Positions 10,912 through 21,132 of a DNA stretch of 64,000 nt are shown here, in pieces. Source of the DNA: Paracidovorax oryzae ATCC 19882 (GTDB taxonomy: Bacteria > Pseudomonadota > Gammaproteobacteria > Burkholderiales > Burkholderiaceae_C). The stretch spans positions 62,001-126,000 of the forward strand of contig NZ_JMKU01000007.1 of the NCBI RefSeq assembly GCF_000687165.1. Direction: 5' to 3'. The stretch's first letter is position 1; each line of letters starts with the position of its first letter. A program made the translations under genes and the position numbers. Under the pieces are notes generated by a model. That model made no database searches, was not told the DNA's origin, and was given only the letters and a program-made list of their open reading frames with translations.

Positions 10912-11559
10912 ATGAAAAAGATCATCGCCTGGACCGCCCTCGCCGCCATGGCCGCAGCGGCAGCGAGCGCCCATGCACAGGAACAGGGCCGGGTCCTGTC
11001 CGCCACCCCCGTCACCCAGCAGGTCGCCATCCCCCAGCAGGTCTGCGGCAACGAGACCATCTATTCCGAATCCCGCCCCACGGGGGCCGGCGCCGTGCTG
11101 GGCGCGGTCGCCGGCGGTGCCGCCGGCAATGCCATCGGCCATGGCGGCGGCCGGGTGGCCGCCACGGCCCTGGGCCTGATCGGCGGCGCGATACTGGGCA
11201 ACAACATCGAGGGCAGCCGCCCCGAGTACCAGAACGTGACGCGCTGCTCCAACCAGACGCACTATGAAAACCGCGTGGTGGGCTACGACGTGCTGTATGA
11301 ATATGCAGGCCGCCAGTACACCACGCGCACCCAGCACGATCCGGGCGCCTGGATCCCGCTGAGCGTCCAGCCCCTCGCGAGCGCACCGCGCGCGCCGGTG
11401 TACAGCAGCACCACGACGACCTACGTGCAGCCCGGTGTCGTGGTGTCCACGCAGCCCGGCCCGCCCGCCTACGTGACGCCGCCGGCAGCCACGGTGATCG
11501 AGTACCGCGACGCCTACGGGCGGCCCTATGGCCCTCCGGGCGACCCGTACTGGCGCTGA
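10912..11559 (+). CDS. Glycine-zipper 2TM-domain secreted/outer-membrane protein
   Basis: A 215-residue exported protein. A signal peptide occupies residues 1-23 (MKKIIAWTAL ... AHAQ) and has no lipobox cysteine. A glycine-zipper region of about 40 residues (GAVLGAVAGGAAG ... ALGLIGGAILGNN) resembles the 17-kDa surface antigen (Rickettsia 17 kDa) family. The C-terminal third is rich in Pro, Tyr, Val and Thr. Such proteins are envelope-associated, but their function is not known. The start has a strong GGAG eight bases upstream (10901-10904). A hairpin terminator follows 24 bases after the stop, so it is a single-gene unit. Confidence 0.85.
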   Translation: MKKIIAWTALAAMAAAAASAHAQEQGRVLSATPVTQQVAIPQQVCGNETIYSESRPTGAGAVLGAVAGGAAGNAIGHGGGRVAATALGLIGGAILGNNIEGSRPEYQNVTRCSNQTHYENRVVGYDVLYEYAGRQYTTRTQHDPGAWIPLSVQPLASAPRAPVYSSTTTTYVQPGVVVSTQPGPPAYVTPPAATVIEYRDAYGRPYGPPGDPYWR

Positions 11560-13449
<1,890 letters not shown>

Positions 13450-13501
13450 GCGAAAGGCAGCGCTCGCCATCCCTGCGATGGCGCATGCGCTCTTGCATGA
13501 A

Positions 13502-13534
13502 GCCGCCCCGCCGCCAGGCCGGGCGGCCTTTTTT
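13502..13534 (+). terminator. Rho-independent terminator after argG
   Basis: A GCCGCCC/GGGCGGC stem of 7 bp with a 12-base loop, then C and six Ts (13529-13534). It isolates argG from the ECF sigma gene. Confidence 0.85.
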
Positions 13535-13563
13535 CGCCCGCGAGCGCCGGCCGGCACGCAGCC

Positions 13564-13590
13564 CGTCACAAACCGGGCTCGCCATTCGTC
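13564..13590 (+). promoter_or_regulatory. Candidate ECF41-type autoregulated promoter
   Basis: CGTCACA (13564-13570) is followed after exactly 16 bases by CGTC (13587-13590), directly in front of the ECF sigma gene. As I recall it, the published ECF41 promoter signature is TGTCACA as -35 and CGTC as -10 with a spacer near 16. The match is six of seven and four of four. The element ends only eight bases before the first ATG. Confidence 0.7.
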
Positions 13591-13598
13591 TTGAGGGC

Positions 13599-14519
13599 AT
13601 GACAACCGATTTCTCCCCGACCCCGCCGATGTCCACGCCCGGCTCCGCCCAGGACGTCCATGCCGCCGTGTTCCAGCACCACCGTGCACGGCTGGGTGCG
13701 ATCGCCTACCGGATGCTGGGCTCGCGCGCCGACGCCGAGGACGCGGTGCAGGACGTCTGGCTGCGCTGGCAGGCCACGCCCGCCGAGCGCGTCCAGACGG
13801 CGCAGGCCTGGCTCGTCGCCACCACCACGCGCCTGTGCGTGGACCGGCTGCGCTCGGCGCGCGCCGAGCGCGAGGCCTACCGCGGGCCCTGGCTGCCTGG
13901 GCCCTGGCTGGGCGCGGAGGTCGCGCCGCCCGCCGATGCGCGCGCGGAACTGGCAGGCGACCTGTCCATCGCCCTGCTCGTGGTGCTGGAGCAACTGACG
14001 CCCGACGAACGCGCCGCCTTCCTGCTGCACGATGTGTTCGACAGCGACTACGGCGAAGTGGCGCACGTGCTCGGCCGCAGCGAGGCCGCCTGCCGGCAAC
14101 TGGTGCACCGCGCCCGCACGCAGGTGCGTGCACGCAGAACCCGCTTTTCCGCCACGCCCGAGGCGGGCCGTGCACTGGTTGCGCGCTTTCTGGAAGGCAT
14201 GCGCACGCAGAGCCATGCCGAGCTGCTCGCGTTGTTCTCGGAAGAGGCGCAGTGGACATCCGACGGCGGCGGCCGCGTGCGCGCGGCCAGCAGGGTGCTG
14301 CACGGCCCGCGCGCGCTCGCCCGGCTGGCCGCGGGCATCTGGCGCCGCTACCTGGCGGGGCAGCCCATCGAAGCGGCCGAGGTCAATGGCGCACCCGGCC
14401 TGATCGTGCGCGACGCGGACAGCGGCGCCGTGCGGTCGGTCATGGCCTTCGAGACCGACGGCCTGCGCATCCGCGCGATCTATTCGGTCCTCAACCCGGA
14501 CAAGCTGCGCGGCCTTTGA
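13599..14519 (+). CDS. ECF41-type extracytoplasmic-function sigma factor (SigJ-like)
   Basis: A 306-residue sigma factor. Sigma region 2 (residues about 25-90) includes YRMLGSRADAEDAVQDVWLRW, and region 4 (about 120-180) includes LTPDERAAFLLHDVF and the helix-turn-helix. A C-terminal extension of about 110 residues with a SnoaL-like fold carries WTSDGGGR, the ECF41 family DGGGK-type motif. The linker motif around YRGPWLPGPW corresponds to the family WLPEP box. ECF41 factors lack an anti-sigma factor and are controlled by this extension. The next gene is a carboxymuconolactone decarboxylase-family protein, the classic ECF41 partner and target. ATG 13629 is a possible alternative start. Confidence 0.92.
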   Translation: MTTDFSPTPPMSTPGSAQDVHAAVFQHHRARLGAIAYRMLGSRADAEDAVQDVWLRWQATPAERVQTAQAWLVATTTRLCVDRLRSARAEREAYRGPWLPGPWLGAEVAPPADARAELAGDLSIALLVVLEQLTPDERAAFLLHDVFDSDYGEVAHVLGRSEAACRQLVHRARTQVRARRTRFSATPEAGRALVARFLEGMRTQSHAELLALFSEEAQWTSDGGGRVRAASRVLHGPRALARLAAGIWRRYLAGQPIEAAEVNGAPGLIVRDADSGAVRSVMAFETDGLRIRAIYSVLNPDKLRGL

Positions 14520-14614
14520 CGGGGCCGCGGGCCGGGCAGCGCACGCGCTGCGCGCGCCTCGCCCTGCGACCGCTCCATCCCGTTCCCCCTGTACTTCTCG
14601 ACGAAAGGCCATCC

Positions 14615-15085
14615 ATGACCACGACCACCGCCCACGCCCCGCGCATCGACCTGCCGCGCCAGCACCCCGCCAGCTACCAGGCGATGTTCGCGCTGCAGAA
14701 GCACGTGAATGCCGGCACGCTGCCCGTGCAGCTGCACGAACTGGTGAAGATGCGTGCCTCTCAGATCAACGGTTGCGCCTTCTGCATCGACATGCACGCC
14801 CGCGTGGCGCGCGAGCACGGAGAGAGCGACCGCCGGCTGCACCTGCTGGCCGCCTGGCGGGAGTCCGGCGTGTTCGATGCCCGCGAGTGCGCCGCCCTCG
14901 CATGGACGGAGGCGCTCACGCTGGTGGCCTCTTCGCAGGTGCCCGACAGCGTCTACGACGAAGTGCGTGCCCGGTTCACCGAGGCGGAGATCGTTGAACT
15001 GTCGATGGCCATCGTCGCCATCAATGGCTGGAACCGTCTCATGGTCGCGTTTCGCGCGCCGCCTGCGGGGCATGCGGTGCCTTGA
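14615..15085 (+). CDS. Carboxymuconolactone decarboxylase / AhpD-family protein, ECF41 partner
   Basis: A 156-residue all-helical AhpD-like protein. The redox/catalytic motif is INGCAFCIDMHARVARE near residue 50, with the CX2C-X3-H arrangement of alkylhydroperoxidase D and related peroxidases. It is therefore more likely a thiol peroxidase than a decarboxylase. Proteins of this family accompany ECF41 sigma factors in very many genomes and are their expected target. The start has GAAAGG at 14603-14608, seven bases before the ATG. It is 95 bases after the sigma gene; I do not see a second CGTC-type promoter in that gap. Confidence 0.9.
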   Translation: MTTTTAHAPRIDLPRQHPASYQAMFALQKHVNAGTLPVQLHELVKMRASQINGCAFCIDMHARVAREHGESDRRLHLLAAWRESGVFDARECAALAWTEALTLVASSQVPDSVYDEVRARFTEAEIVELSMAIVAINGWNRLMVAFRAPPAGHAVP

Positions 15086-15110
15086 GCTTTTACGGGTACG
15101 GCCGCAGCGT

Positions 15111-16001
15111 CTACCAGCGCGCCCCGGCGAAGCGTCCGGCCAGGAAATCCAGCAACGCCCGCACGGCCGCCGGCAGGTGCCGGCGCGAGGGATAGAGGGC
15201 ATAGACCGTGAGCACGGGCGGCTGCCACTGCGGCAGCAGCGCCTCCAGCGCGCCGGCGGCGATGCGCGGGCGCGCGAGATAGGCGGGCTGCAGCGCGATG
15301 CCTGCACCGGCCTCGGCGGCCGCCAGCAGCACCACCGCGTCATTGGCGGTGAGGCGCGTCGTCACGGGCACTTCCACCGACTCGCCGCCCGACGAGAAGC
15401 GCCACCGGCTGCGGCCATAGGTGGCATGCCCCAGGCAGGCATGGGCAGCCAGCCCGGACGGATGCACGGGTCGCCCCGCGCGCCGAAGGTAGTCGGGCGC
15501 CGCCACCAGCACCGATTCGCACGCGGCGAGGGGCCGCGCGATCAGGGCCGGGTCCGGATCGCTGCTGATGCGGATCGCCAGATCGATGCGCGATGCGACC
15601 AGGTTCAACGTGCCTTCACCCGCGTCCAGATCGACCTTGAGATGGGGGTGCAGCGCCAGGAAATCGCCCAGCGCTGCCGCCAGCTGCGCGGCCCCGAACG
15701 AAACGCTGCAGGCCAGGCGCAACTGGCCGCGCAGCGTACCGTCGGACGGTGCGGTCTCGTCCACCACCTCGGCGGCGATGTCGAGCATCTGCAGGCAGCG
15801 CCGCAGGCACTGCTCGCCCGCATCGGTGAGCGTGACCCGGCGGGTCGTGCGCTGCAGCAGCCGCGCGCCCAGCCAGCGCTCCATGGCTGCGACATAGCGC
15901 GTGACCATCGCACGCGACATCTCCAGACGGTCGGCAGTGGCGGTGAAGCTGCCGGTGGAGGCCACATCGGCAAACACCTGCATGGCGGTGATTCGGTCCA
16001 T
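15111..16001 (-). CDS. LysR-family transcriptional regulator
   Basis: A 296-residue DNA-binding regulator. The N-terminal winged helix-turn-helix spans residues 1-60 (MDRITAMQVFADV ... SRAMVTRYVAAME), and a LysR effector-binding domain from about residue 90 to the end is of the type used by small-molecule sensors. The start ATG 16001 (MDRIT) is preferred to ATG 16025 because it begins the conserved fold. The gene is divergent from the metallo-beta-lactamase-fold gene at 16110, and two direct repeats of GATCGATCCA lie in or next to the shared region. It probably controls that neighbour as well as itself. The inducer is unknown. Confidence 0.9.
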   Translation of the reverse strand: MDRITAMQVFADVASTGSFTATADRLEMSRAMVTRYVAAMERWLGARLLQRTTRRVTLTDAGEQCLRRCLQMLDIAAEVVDETAPSDGTLRGQLRLACSVSFGAAQLAAALGDFLALHPHLKVDLDAGEGTLNLVASRIDLAIRISSDPDPALIARPLAACESVLVAAPDYLRRAGRPVHPSGLAAHACLGHATYGRSRWRFSSGGESVEVPVTTRLTANDAVVLLAAAEAGAGIALQPAYLARPRIAAGALEALLPQWQPPVLTVYALYPSRRHLPAAVRALLDFLAGRFAGARW

Positions 16002-16007
16002 CGATTT

Positions 16008-16061
16008 GATCGATCCAGGCAACAAATATGGGCATTTTGAGGCGTTTATTCGATCGATCCA
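16008..16061. promoter_or_regulatory. Direct repeats in the lysR / MBL-fold divergent region
   Basis: GATCGATCCA occurs at 16008-16017 and again at 16052-16061 in the same orientation, 44 bases apart, close to four helical turns. Each contains the palindrome GATCGATC. The spacing and position between a LysR gene and a divergent gene fit recruitment and activation sites, though no classical T-N11-A is clear. Confidence 0.5.
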
Positions 16062-16109
16062 AGAACATACAGTGAATGGCTGTAGCGACTCCCTTCACAT
16101 GACCACACC

Positions 16110-17006
16110 ATGACTACCTCGAACGCACACGCCCTTCCCTCGTCCCTTCGCACCACCGTGCTCGCCGCCACGCTGGCCGTGGTTTCCTCGGCATCCCTGG
16201 CCGCGCAGCCGCTGGCGCTCCAGGTGGTCAATGCGCCGGCCACGAGCTTCCTCGTGAATTCGGCCCTGATCACTGGGCCGAAGGAAGCCGTCGTGATCGA
16301 CACTGGCTTCACGCGCGCCGATGCGTACCGCATCGCCGCCAACGTGCTCGACAGTGGCAGGACGCTGACCACGATCCTCGTGAGCAATGCCGATCCGGAC
16401 TACTACTTCGGCGCGGAAGTGCTGAAGGCGATCTTCCCGCAGGCGAAGGTGGTTGCCACGCCGGCGGTGCGCGGGAAGATCGCCGCCAAGCTGCCCGCCA
16501 AGGTGGCGTTCTGGAGCCCCAAGATGGGCGCCAACGCGCCGGCGCAGCCGATCGTGCCCGAGGCCCTCGCGGAAGACCGGATCACGGTGGACGGCGAGGC
16601 GATCGAGATCCGCGGCACGACCGGCCCGCTGGCACACCGTCCGTATGTGTGGGTGCCTTCCCTGCACGCCATCCTGGGCAACGTGGCCGTGTTCGGCAAC
16701 ATGCACGCATGGACCGCCGATACGCAGAAGCCCGCCGAGCGACAGGCCTGGATCGCGCAGCTCGACGAGATGAAGGCGCTGCAGCCGCGCATCGTGGTGC
16801 CCGGCCACATGGCACCCGGCACGCCGCTGGACGCCAGCACGATCGATTTCACGCGCGGCTATCTGGTGAAGTTCGAATCCGCACTGCAGCAGTCCCCGGA
16901 CAGCGCGGGCGTGGTGCGCGCGATGCGGGAGGCCTATCCGCAGTTGGGCGAGGCGTCGTCGCTCGAACTGGGCGCCAAGGTGCTCAAGGGCGAGATGGCC
17001 TGGTAA
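16110..17006 (+). CDS. Exported metallo-beta-lactamase-fold protein lacking the metal ligands
   Basis: A 298-residue protein with a signal peptide (cleavage likely near residue 32, SASLAAQ) and an MBL-fold core. The fold is seen in AVVIDTGFTRAD (residues 60-71) and in a late GHM (PGHMAPG). The zinc signature HXHXDH should follow the TILV strand near residue 90, but the sequence is NADPDY (93-98), and the later histidine and aspartate positions are also replaced. It is therefore probably not a canonical zinc hydrolase. A four-codon frame (ATG at 16099 to TGA at 16113) overlaps the start. The divergent LysR gene is its likely regulator. Confidence 0.82.
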   Translation: MTTSNAHALPSSLRTTVLAATLAVVSSASLAAQPLALQVVNAPATSFLVNSALITGPKEAVVIDTGFTRADAYRIAANVLDSGRTLTTILVSNADPDYYFGAEVLKAIFPQAKVVATPAVRGKIAAKLPAKVAFWSPKMGANAPAQPIVPEALAEDRITVDGEAIEIRGTTGPLAHRPYVWVPSLHAILGNVAVFGNMHAWTADTQKPAERQAWIAQLDEMKALQPRIVVPGHMAPGTPLDASTIDFTRGYLVKFESALQQSPDSAGVVRAMREAYPQLGEASSLELGAKVLKGEMAW

Positions 17007-17037
17007 GCGGCCCGGCGGGCTCGCGCATCGCGGCCGT

Positions 17038-18111
17038 TCAGACCACCACCGGCTCGGGCTCGAGCCGGATGCCGAAACGCTCGTACACGCTCGTCTGGAT
17101 GGCCTTGGCGAGCGTCATCACCTCGCCGCCCGTGACACTTTCGCCGCCGCGTCCGCGGTTGACCAGCACCAGGGCCTGCTTCTCGTACACGCCGGCCTTG
17201 CCCACCGTCTTGCCCTTCCAGCCGCAGGCATCGATGAGCCAGCCGGCCGCGAGCTTGATGGTGCCGTCCGGCATCGGATAGTGCACGATCTTCGGGTCGC
17301 GCGCGATGATGTCCGAGCACTGCTCGGGCGTCACGGTCGGGTTCTTGAAGAAGCTGCCCGCATTGCCGAGCACTGCGGGATCGGGCAGCTTGGCGCGGCG
17401 CACCTCGCACACCCAGTCGAAGATCTGGCGGGCCGTGGGCTGCTCCACGCCCGCCTCCTGGCGCTTGCGCTCCAGGTCGAGATAGCCGAGCTCGGGCCTC
17501 CAGGGCTTGGGCAGGCGGAAGCGGACATGGGTGATGACCGCACGGCCCGCCAGCCCCATTCCCCTGGGCAGGCCGGTGTCGGCACCGGTGCCGGCGGGTG
17601 CGTGCTTGAAGACGGAGTCGCGGTAGCCGAAGGCGCACTGGGCCGAGTCCAGCGAGAACGAGCGGCCCGTGGCGAGGTCGATGGCGTCCAGCGAGTCGAA
17701 ACGGTCCTGCAGCTCGACGCCATACGCGCCGATGTTCTGCACGGGGGCGGCCCCCACGGTGCCTGGGATGAGGGCCAGGTTCTCCAGCCCCGGGAAGCCG
17801 TGCTCGAGCGTCCAGGCGACCGCGTCGTGCCAGCGCTCGCCTGCGCCGGCCTCCACAATCCAGGCGCGCGGGGTTTCCTCGACCAGGCGGATGCCCGGAA
17901 TCTCCATCTTGAGCACGACGGGCTTCACGTCGCCCGTGAGCACGATGTTGCTGCCCCCGCCCAGCACGAACAGCGGGCCGGCGCCGAGCTGCGGATCGGC
18001 GAGCAGCGCACGCACGTCGTCGGCCGAGCGCGCGCGCACCAGCGTATGGGCGCGCGCCACGATGCCGAAGGTGTTGCAGGCCTGCAGGGGGACGTTTTTC
18101 TCGACTAACAT
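17038..18111 (-). CDS. murB: UDP-N-acetylenolpyruvoylglucosamine reductase
   Basis: FAD- and NADPH-dependent cytoplasmic enzyme that completes UDP-N-acetylmuramic acid for peptidoglycan. It has 357 residues, the longer type I form. FAD-binding motifs are [11 protein letters not shown] near residue 48 and [20 protein letters not shown] near 110, and the catalytic serine lies in [11 protein letters not shown] glycine/charge-rich insertion is seen around residue 175. The gene is divergent from yajQ with only 65 bases between starts, so their promoters share that interval. Confidence 0.95.
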   Translation of the reverse strand: MLVEKNVPLQACNTFGIVARAHTLVRARSADDVRALLADPQLGAGPLFVLGGGSNIVLTGDVKPVVLKMEIPGIRLVEETPRAWIVEAGAGERWHDAVAWTLEHGFPGLENLALIPGTVGAAPVQNIGAYGVELQDRFDSLDAIDLATGRSFSLDSAQCAFGYRDSVFKHAPAGTGADTGLPRGMGLAGRAVITHVRFRLPKPWRPELGYLDLERKRQEAGVEQPTARQIFDWVCEVRRAKLPDPAVLGNAGSFFKNPTVTPEQCSDIIARDPKIVHYPMPDGTIKLAAGWLIDACGWKGKTVGKAGVYEKQALVLVNRGRGGESVTGGEVMTLAKAIQTSVYERFGIRLEPEPVVV

Positions 18112-18176
18112 CCACCGGATTGTCGCATTCGGGCCTCGCCGGCGAGGCCCCCACCCGAGATACCGAGAGCAAAGCC

Positions 18177-18662
18177 ATGCCTTCTTTTGATACCGTCTGT
18201 GAAGCCAACCTCGTGGAAGTGAAGAACGCCGTGGAGAACTCGGCCAAGGAAATCGGCACCCGCTTCGATTTCAAGGGCACCTCCGCCGCGATCGAGATCA
18301 AGGACAAGGAAATCACCCTCTTCGGCGATGCCGAGTTCCAGCTGCAGCAGGTCGAGGACATCCTGCGCAACAAGCTCACCAAGCGCAACGTGGACGTCCG
18401 CTTCCTCGACAAGGGCGACGTGCAGAAGATCGGCGGCGACAAGGTCAAGCAGGTCATCAAGGTGCGCAACGGCATCGAGAGCGAGCTGGCCAAGAAGATC
18501 CAGAAGCTCGTCAAGGAAAGCAAGATCAAGGTGCAGGCCGCGATCCAGGAAGAGAAGGTGCGCGTGACCGGCGCCAAGCGCGATGACCTGCAGGCCGTGA
18601 TGGCGCTGATCCGCAAGGACATCACCGACGTGCCGCTGTCCTTCGACAACTTCCGCGACTGA
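18177..18662 (+). CDS. yajQ: YajQ-family nucleotide-binding protein
   Basis: A 161-residue cytoplasmic protein of the UPF0234 / YajQ family. It starts [19 protein letters not shown] and ends in [10 protein letters not shown]-like sequence ([11 protein letters not shown]), both diagnostic. Members form two ferredoxin-like domains, bind nucleic acid or nucleotides, and in Xanthomonas bind cyclic di-GMP. The start is the ATG at 18177 rather than any upstream in-frame codon, because the family begins there. A retropepsin-like protease gene follows 28 bases later and may be co-transcribed. Confidence 0.95.
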   Translation: MPSFDTVCEANLVEVKNAVENSAKEIGTRFDFKGTSAAIEIKDKEITLFGDAEFQLQQVEDILRNKLTKRNVDVRFLDKGDVQKIGGDKVKQVIKVRNGIESELAKKIQKLVKESKIKVQAAIQEEKVRVTGAKRDDLQAVMALIRKDITDVPLSFDNFRD

Positions 18663-18690
18663 CGGGCCGCCCGCCGCCTGCCCGCCCGCC

Positions 18691-19380
18691 ATGTTCCGGC
18701 TGACCGACGCCCAGACCCAGGCCCTGGCGCCGCGCATGGTGCGGGCGTGCGCCGCTGCCTGCGCGCTGGCATGGCTCGCGCCGCTTCCGGCCGCGTCCCA
18801 GTCGATCGCGCTCACGGGCATCCTGGGTGCCAAGGCGCTGCTGGTGGTCGATGGCGGCGCGCCCCGCGCGCTGGCCGCGGGCGAATCGCTCGGCGGCGTG
18901 AAGGTGGTGTCCGTCGGCCCCGACGATGCCGTGCTGGAAACATCCGCCGGACGCCACACCGTCCGGCTGGGCGAGGCGCCGGTGAGCGTCGGCAGCCGGG
19001 GCGCGGGCACGGGGCGCACCGTGGTGCTCATCGCCGACGGCCGCGGGCATTTCTCGGGCACCGGCACGGTCAACGGCCGCAGCATGCAGTACCTCGTGGA
19101 CACGGGCGCGAGCATGGTGGCCATCGGCCAGCCCGATGCCGATCGCCTGGGGCTGGACTACCGTGGCGGCCAGCCCGTGACGGTAGGCACCGCCAACGGC
19201 ACGGCCCGCGGCTGGCGCCTGCGGCTCGACTCCCTCCGGCTGGGTGACGTGGAACTGTTCGGCGTGGACGCCATCGTCACGCCGCAGGGCATGCCCTACG
19301 TGCTGCTGGGCAACAGCGCCCTCAACGAATTCCAGATGAACCGGTCGGGCGACCGGCTGGTGCTCGAAAAGCGGCACTAG
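18691..19380 (+). CDS. Exported retropepsin-like aspartic protease (TIGR02281 type)
   Basis: A 229-residue protein with an N-terminal hydrophobic segment (about residues 15-36) that acts as signal or anchor. The C-terminal half is a single retroviral-type aspartic protease domain: the active-site motif YLVDTGASMVAIG lies near residue 147 and the flap/hydrophobic-glycine motif YVLLGNSALNEF near 205. Bacterial members are presumed to act as dimers in the periplasm; their substrates are unknown. It is 28 bases after yajQ and five bases before the HD-GYP-like gene on the same strand. Confidence 0.88.
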   Translation: MFRLTDAQTQALAPRMVRACAAACALAWLAPLPAASQSIALTGILGAKALLVVDGGAPRALAAGESLGGVKVVSVGPDDAVLETSAGRHTVRLGEAPVSVGSRGAGTGRTVVLIADGRGHFSGTGTVNGRSMQYLVDTGASMVAIGQPDADRLGLDYRGGQPVTVGTANGTARGWRLRLDSLRLGDVELFGVDAIVTPQGMPYVLLGNSALNEFQMNRSGDRLVLEKRH

Positions 19381-19385
19381 GGCCT

Positions 19386-20444
19386 GTGAACGCCATGCCC
19401 TTCCCGCCGCCCTCGTCTTCCCGCCCCGCGGCGCTCCATGCGGAGGGCCCCGACAGCGAATACGAAGACCTGCTCGGCCTGTGGTCCGACCTGGAATCGG
19501 CGCTGTCCGTCCTGCTCTCGCGGCCCGGCAGCGTGGTGGGCTTCCCCGCCAAGATGCGCCAGTGCGACGCCTGGCTGCAGGACCTCGTCGCACACGACAC
19601 GGACGCGGCGCTCTACCTGATGTTCCAGCTCGCGGCCACCTCCAGCGTGGGCTACAGCGCCTCGCACGCGCTGGTGTGCAGCACCCTCTGCCACATCCTC
19701 GCGCACGAGCTGCAGCTGCCGCCTGCCGAACGCGACAGCCTGGTGCGCGCGGCGATGACGATGAACATCGGCATGACGGCCCTGCAGGACGAACTGGCCA
19801 ACCAGCGGGAGCGCCCTTCGTCCACCCAGCAGAAAGCCATCGACGAACACCCCCGGCACAGCCGGGTCTTGCTGGAGCAGCTGGGCGTCGGCGACGCGCT
19901 GTGGCTCGAGGTGGTGGGCCACCACCATGCGCCGCTCACCGAGGGCGATGTGCGTGCGCTGGCCACCCTGCCGGCGGCTCGGCGGCTCACCCGCATCCTG
20001 GGCACGATCGACCGCTACGCGGCCATGATCAGCCCCCGCAAGTCCCGGGCGGGGCGCAGTGCCACGGATTCGGTGCGCGCCATCGTGGGCCATGACGACG
20101 AGCGCCGCGACGAGGTCACATATGCGCTGGTGCGCTCGGTCGGGCTGTGCCCGCCGGGCACGTTCGTGCGGCTGGACAATGGCGAGACCGCGCTGGTGCT
20201 GCGCCGCAGCGAGAAGATCAATTCACCGCTGGTGGCCAGCGTGATCGACCGCGAGGGGGAGCAGAGGCGCCAGCCCGCGCTGCACCAGACGGCCACCGGA
20301 CGCCCGCGCATCCAGTCGGCGCTGGCGCGCTCGGCCGTGCAGGTGGAACTGGACCACCGCCTGCTGGTGCGCCTGGGCCTCTATGCCGCCCGCCAGTACC
20401 GCGGCATCGCCGGCCTGGTGGGCGCGCCCGGCGCGCCCCGCTGA
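19386..20444 (+). CDS. Degenerate HD-GYP-domain protein
   Basis: A 352-residue cytoplasmic protein with the helical layout of HD-GYP cyclic-di-GMP phosphodiesterases. A conserved histidine lies in SASHALV (H94), a RAAMTMNIGM segment corresponds to the AALLHDIGK motif, EHPRHS follows near residue 155, and GHHHA is at 178-182. The HD pair itself is MN (126-127) and the GYP motif is absent, so catalysis is unlikely. The C-terminal region includes a PGTFVRLDNGE beta segment typical of HD-GYP regulators. It probably works as a sensor or adaptor. The start is GTG 19386 or, more likely, ATG 19395. It converges with plsY, the stops being adjacent. Confidence 0.8.
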   Translation: MNAMPFPPPSSSRPAALHAEGPDSEYEDLLGLWSDLESALSVLLSRPGSVVGFPAKMRQCDAWLQDLVAHDTDAALYLMFQLAATSSVGYSASHALVCSTLCHILAHELQLPPAERDSLVRAAMTMNIGMTALQDELANQRERPSSTQQKAIDEHPRHSRVLLEQLGVGDALWLEVVGHHHAPLTEGDVRALATLPAARRLTRILGTIDRYAAMISPRKSRAGRSATDSVRAIVGHDDERRDEVTYALVRSVGLCPPGTFVRLDNGETALVLRRSEKINSPLVASVIDREGEQRRQPALHQTATGRPRIQSALARSAVQVELDHRLLVRLGLYAARQYRGIAGLVGAPGAPR

Positions 20445-21077
20445 TCAGGATTTGCCCTTGCGGCCCAGGCGCGATTCGGTGCCGGCGACGAGGCGGCGGA
20501 TGTTCTCGCGGTGGCGCCAAACGAGCAGCGCCGACATGGCGGTGATGGCCACGCCCACCGGTGGCTCGGCATACCAGGCCACGCCGCCGCCGAGCACGTA
20601 GTACAGCGGCGCGAAAGCCGCCGCGACCAGCGAGGCCAGCGACGAATAGCGGAAGAAGAACGCGATGATGACCCAGGTGAGCAGCGTGGCAAGGCCCAGC
20701 CAGACGCTCACGCCCATCAGCACGCCCAGGGCCGTGGCGACGCCCTTGCCCCCCTCGAAGCGGAAGAACACCGGCCAGAGATGGCCCAGGAACGCTGCCA
20801 GCCCCACGAGCGCGACCGTGCCGTCCCCCAGCCCGTAGCGCGGGCCGAACGCCTGGGCCAGCACCACCGGCAGCCAGCCCTTGAGCGCATCGAACAGCAG
20901 CGTCACCACCGCGGCCGCCTTGCTGCCCGATCGCAGCACGTTGGTGGCGCCCGGGTTCTTGCTTCCGTAGGTGCGCGGATCGCTGAGCCCCATCGCGCGG
21001 CTCACGATGACGGCGAAGGAGAGCGAGCCCAACAGGTAGGCGGCGAGCGTGGCCAGGAGGGAATAGACGGCGGTCAA
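20445..21077 (-). CDS. plsY: Acyl-phosphate:glycerol-3-phosphate acyltransferase
   Basis: A 210-residue inner-membrane enzyme that uses acyl-phosphate to make lysophosphatidic acid, the first step of phospholipid synthesis. Three family motifs are visible: [10 protein letters not shown] in helix 1, [12 protein letters not shown] near residue 40, and [15 protein letters not shown] near 105. Five hydrophobic helices are predicted. The start appears to be TTG at 21077, preceded by AAGGA, because no ATG or GTG lies near the conserved N-terminus and the open frame upstream is unconserved. ybaK is upstream on the same strand, 55 bases away. Confidence 0.92.
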   Translation of the reverse strand: MTAVYSLLATLAAYLLGSLSFAVIVSRAMGLSDPRTYGSKNPGATNVLRSGSKAAAVVTLLFDALKGWLPVVLAQAFGPRYGLGDGTVALVGLAAFLGHLWPVFFRFEGGKGVATALGVLMGVSVWLGLATLLTWVIIAFFFRYSSLASLVAAAFAPLYYVLGGGVAWYAEPPVGVAITAMSALLVWRHRENIRRLVAGTESRLGRKGKS

Positions 21078-21132
21078 GATCGTGTCCTTGTGGTGGAGCG
21101 GGGCGCGGCGTCGGCCGCCGCGCACGGGCCGG

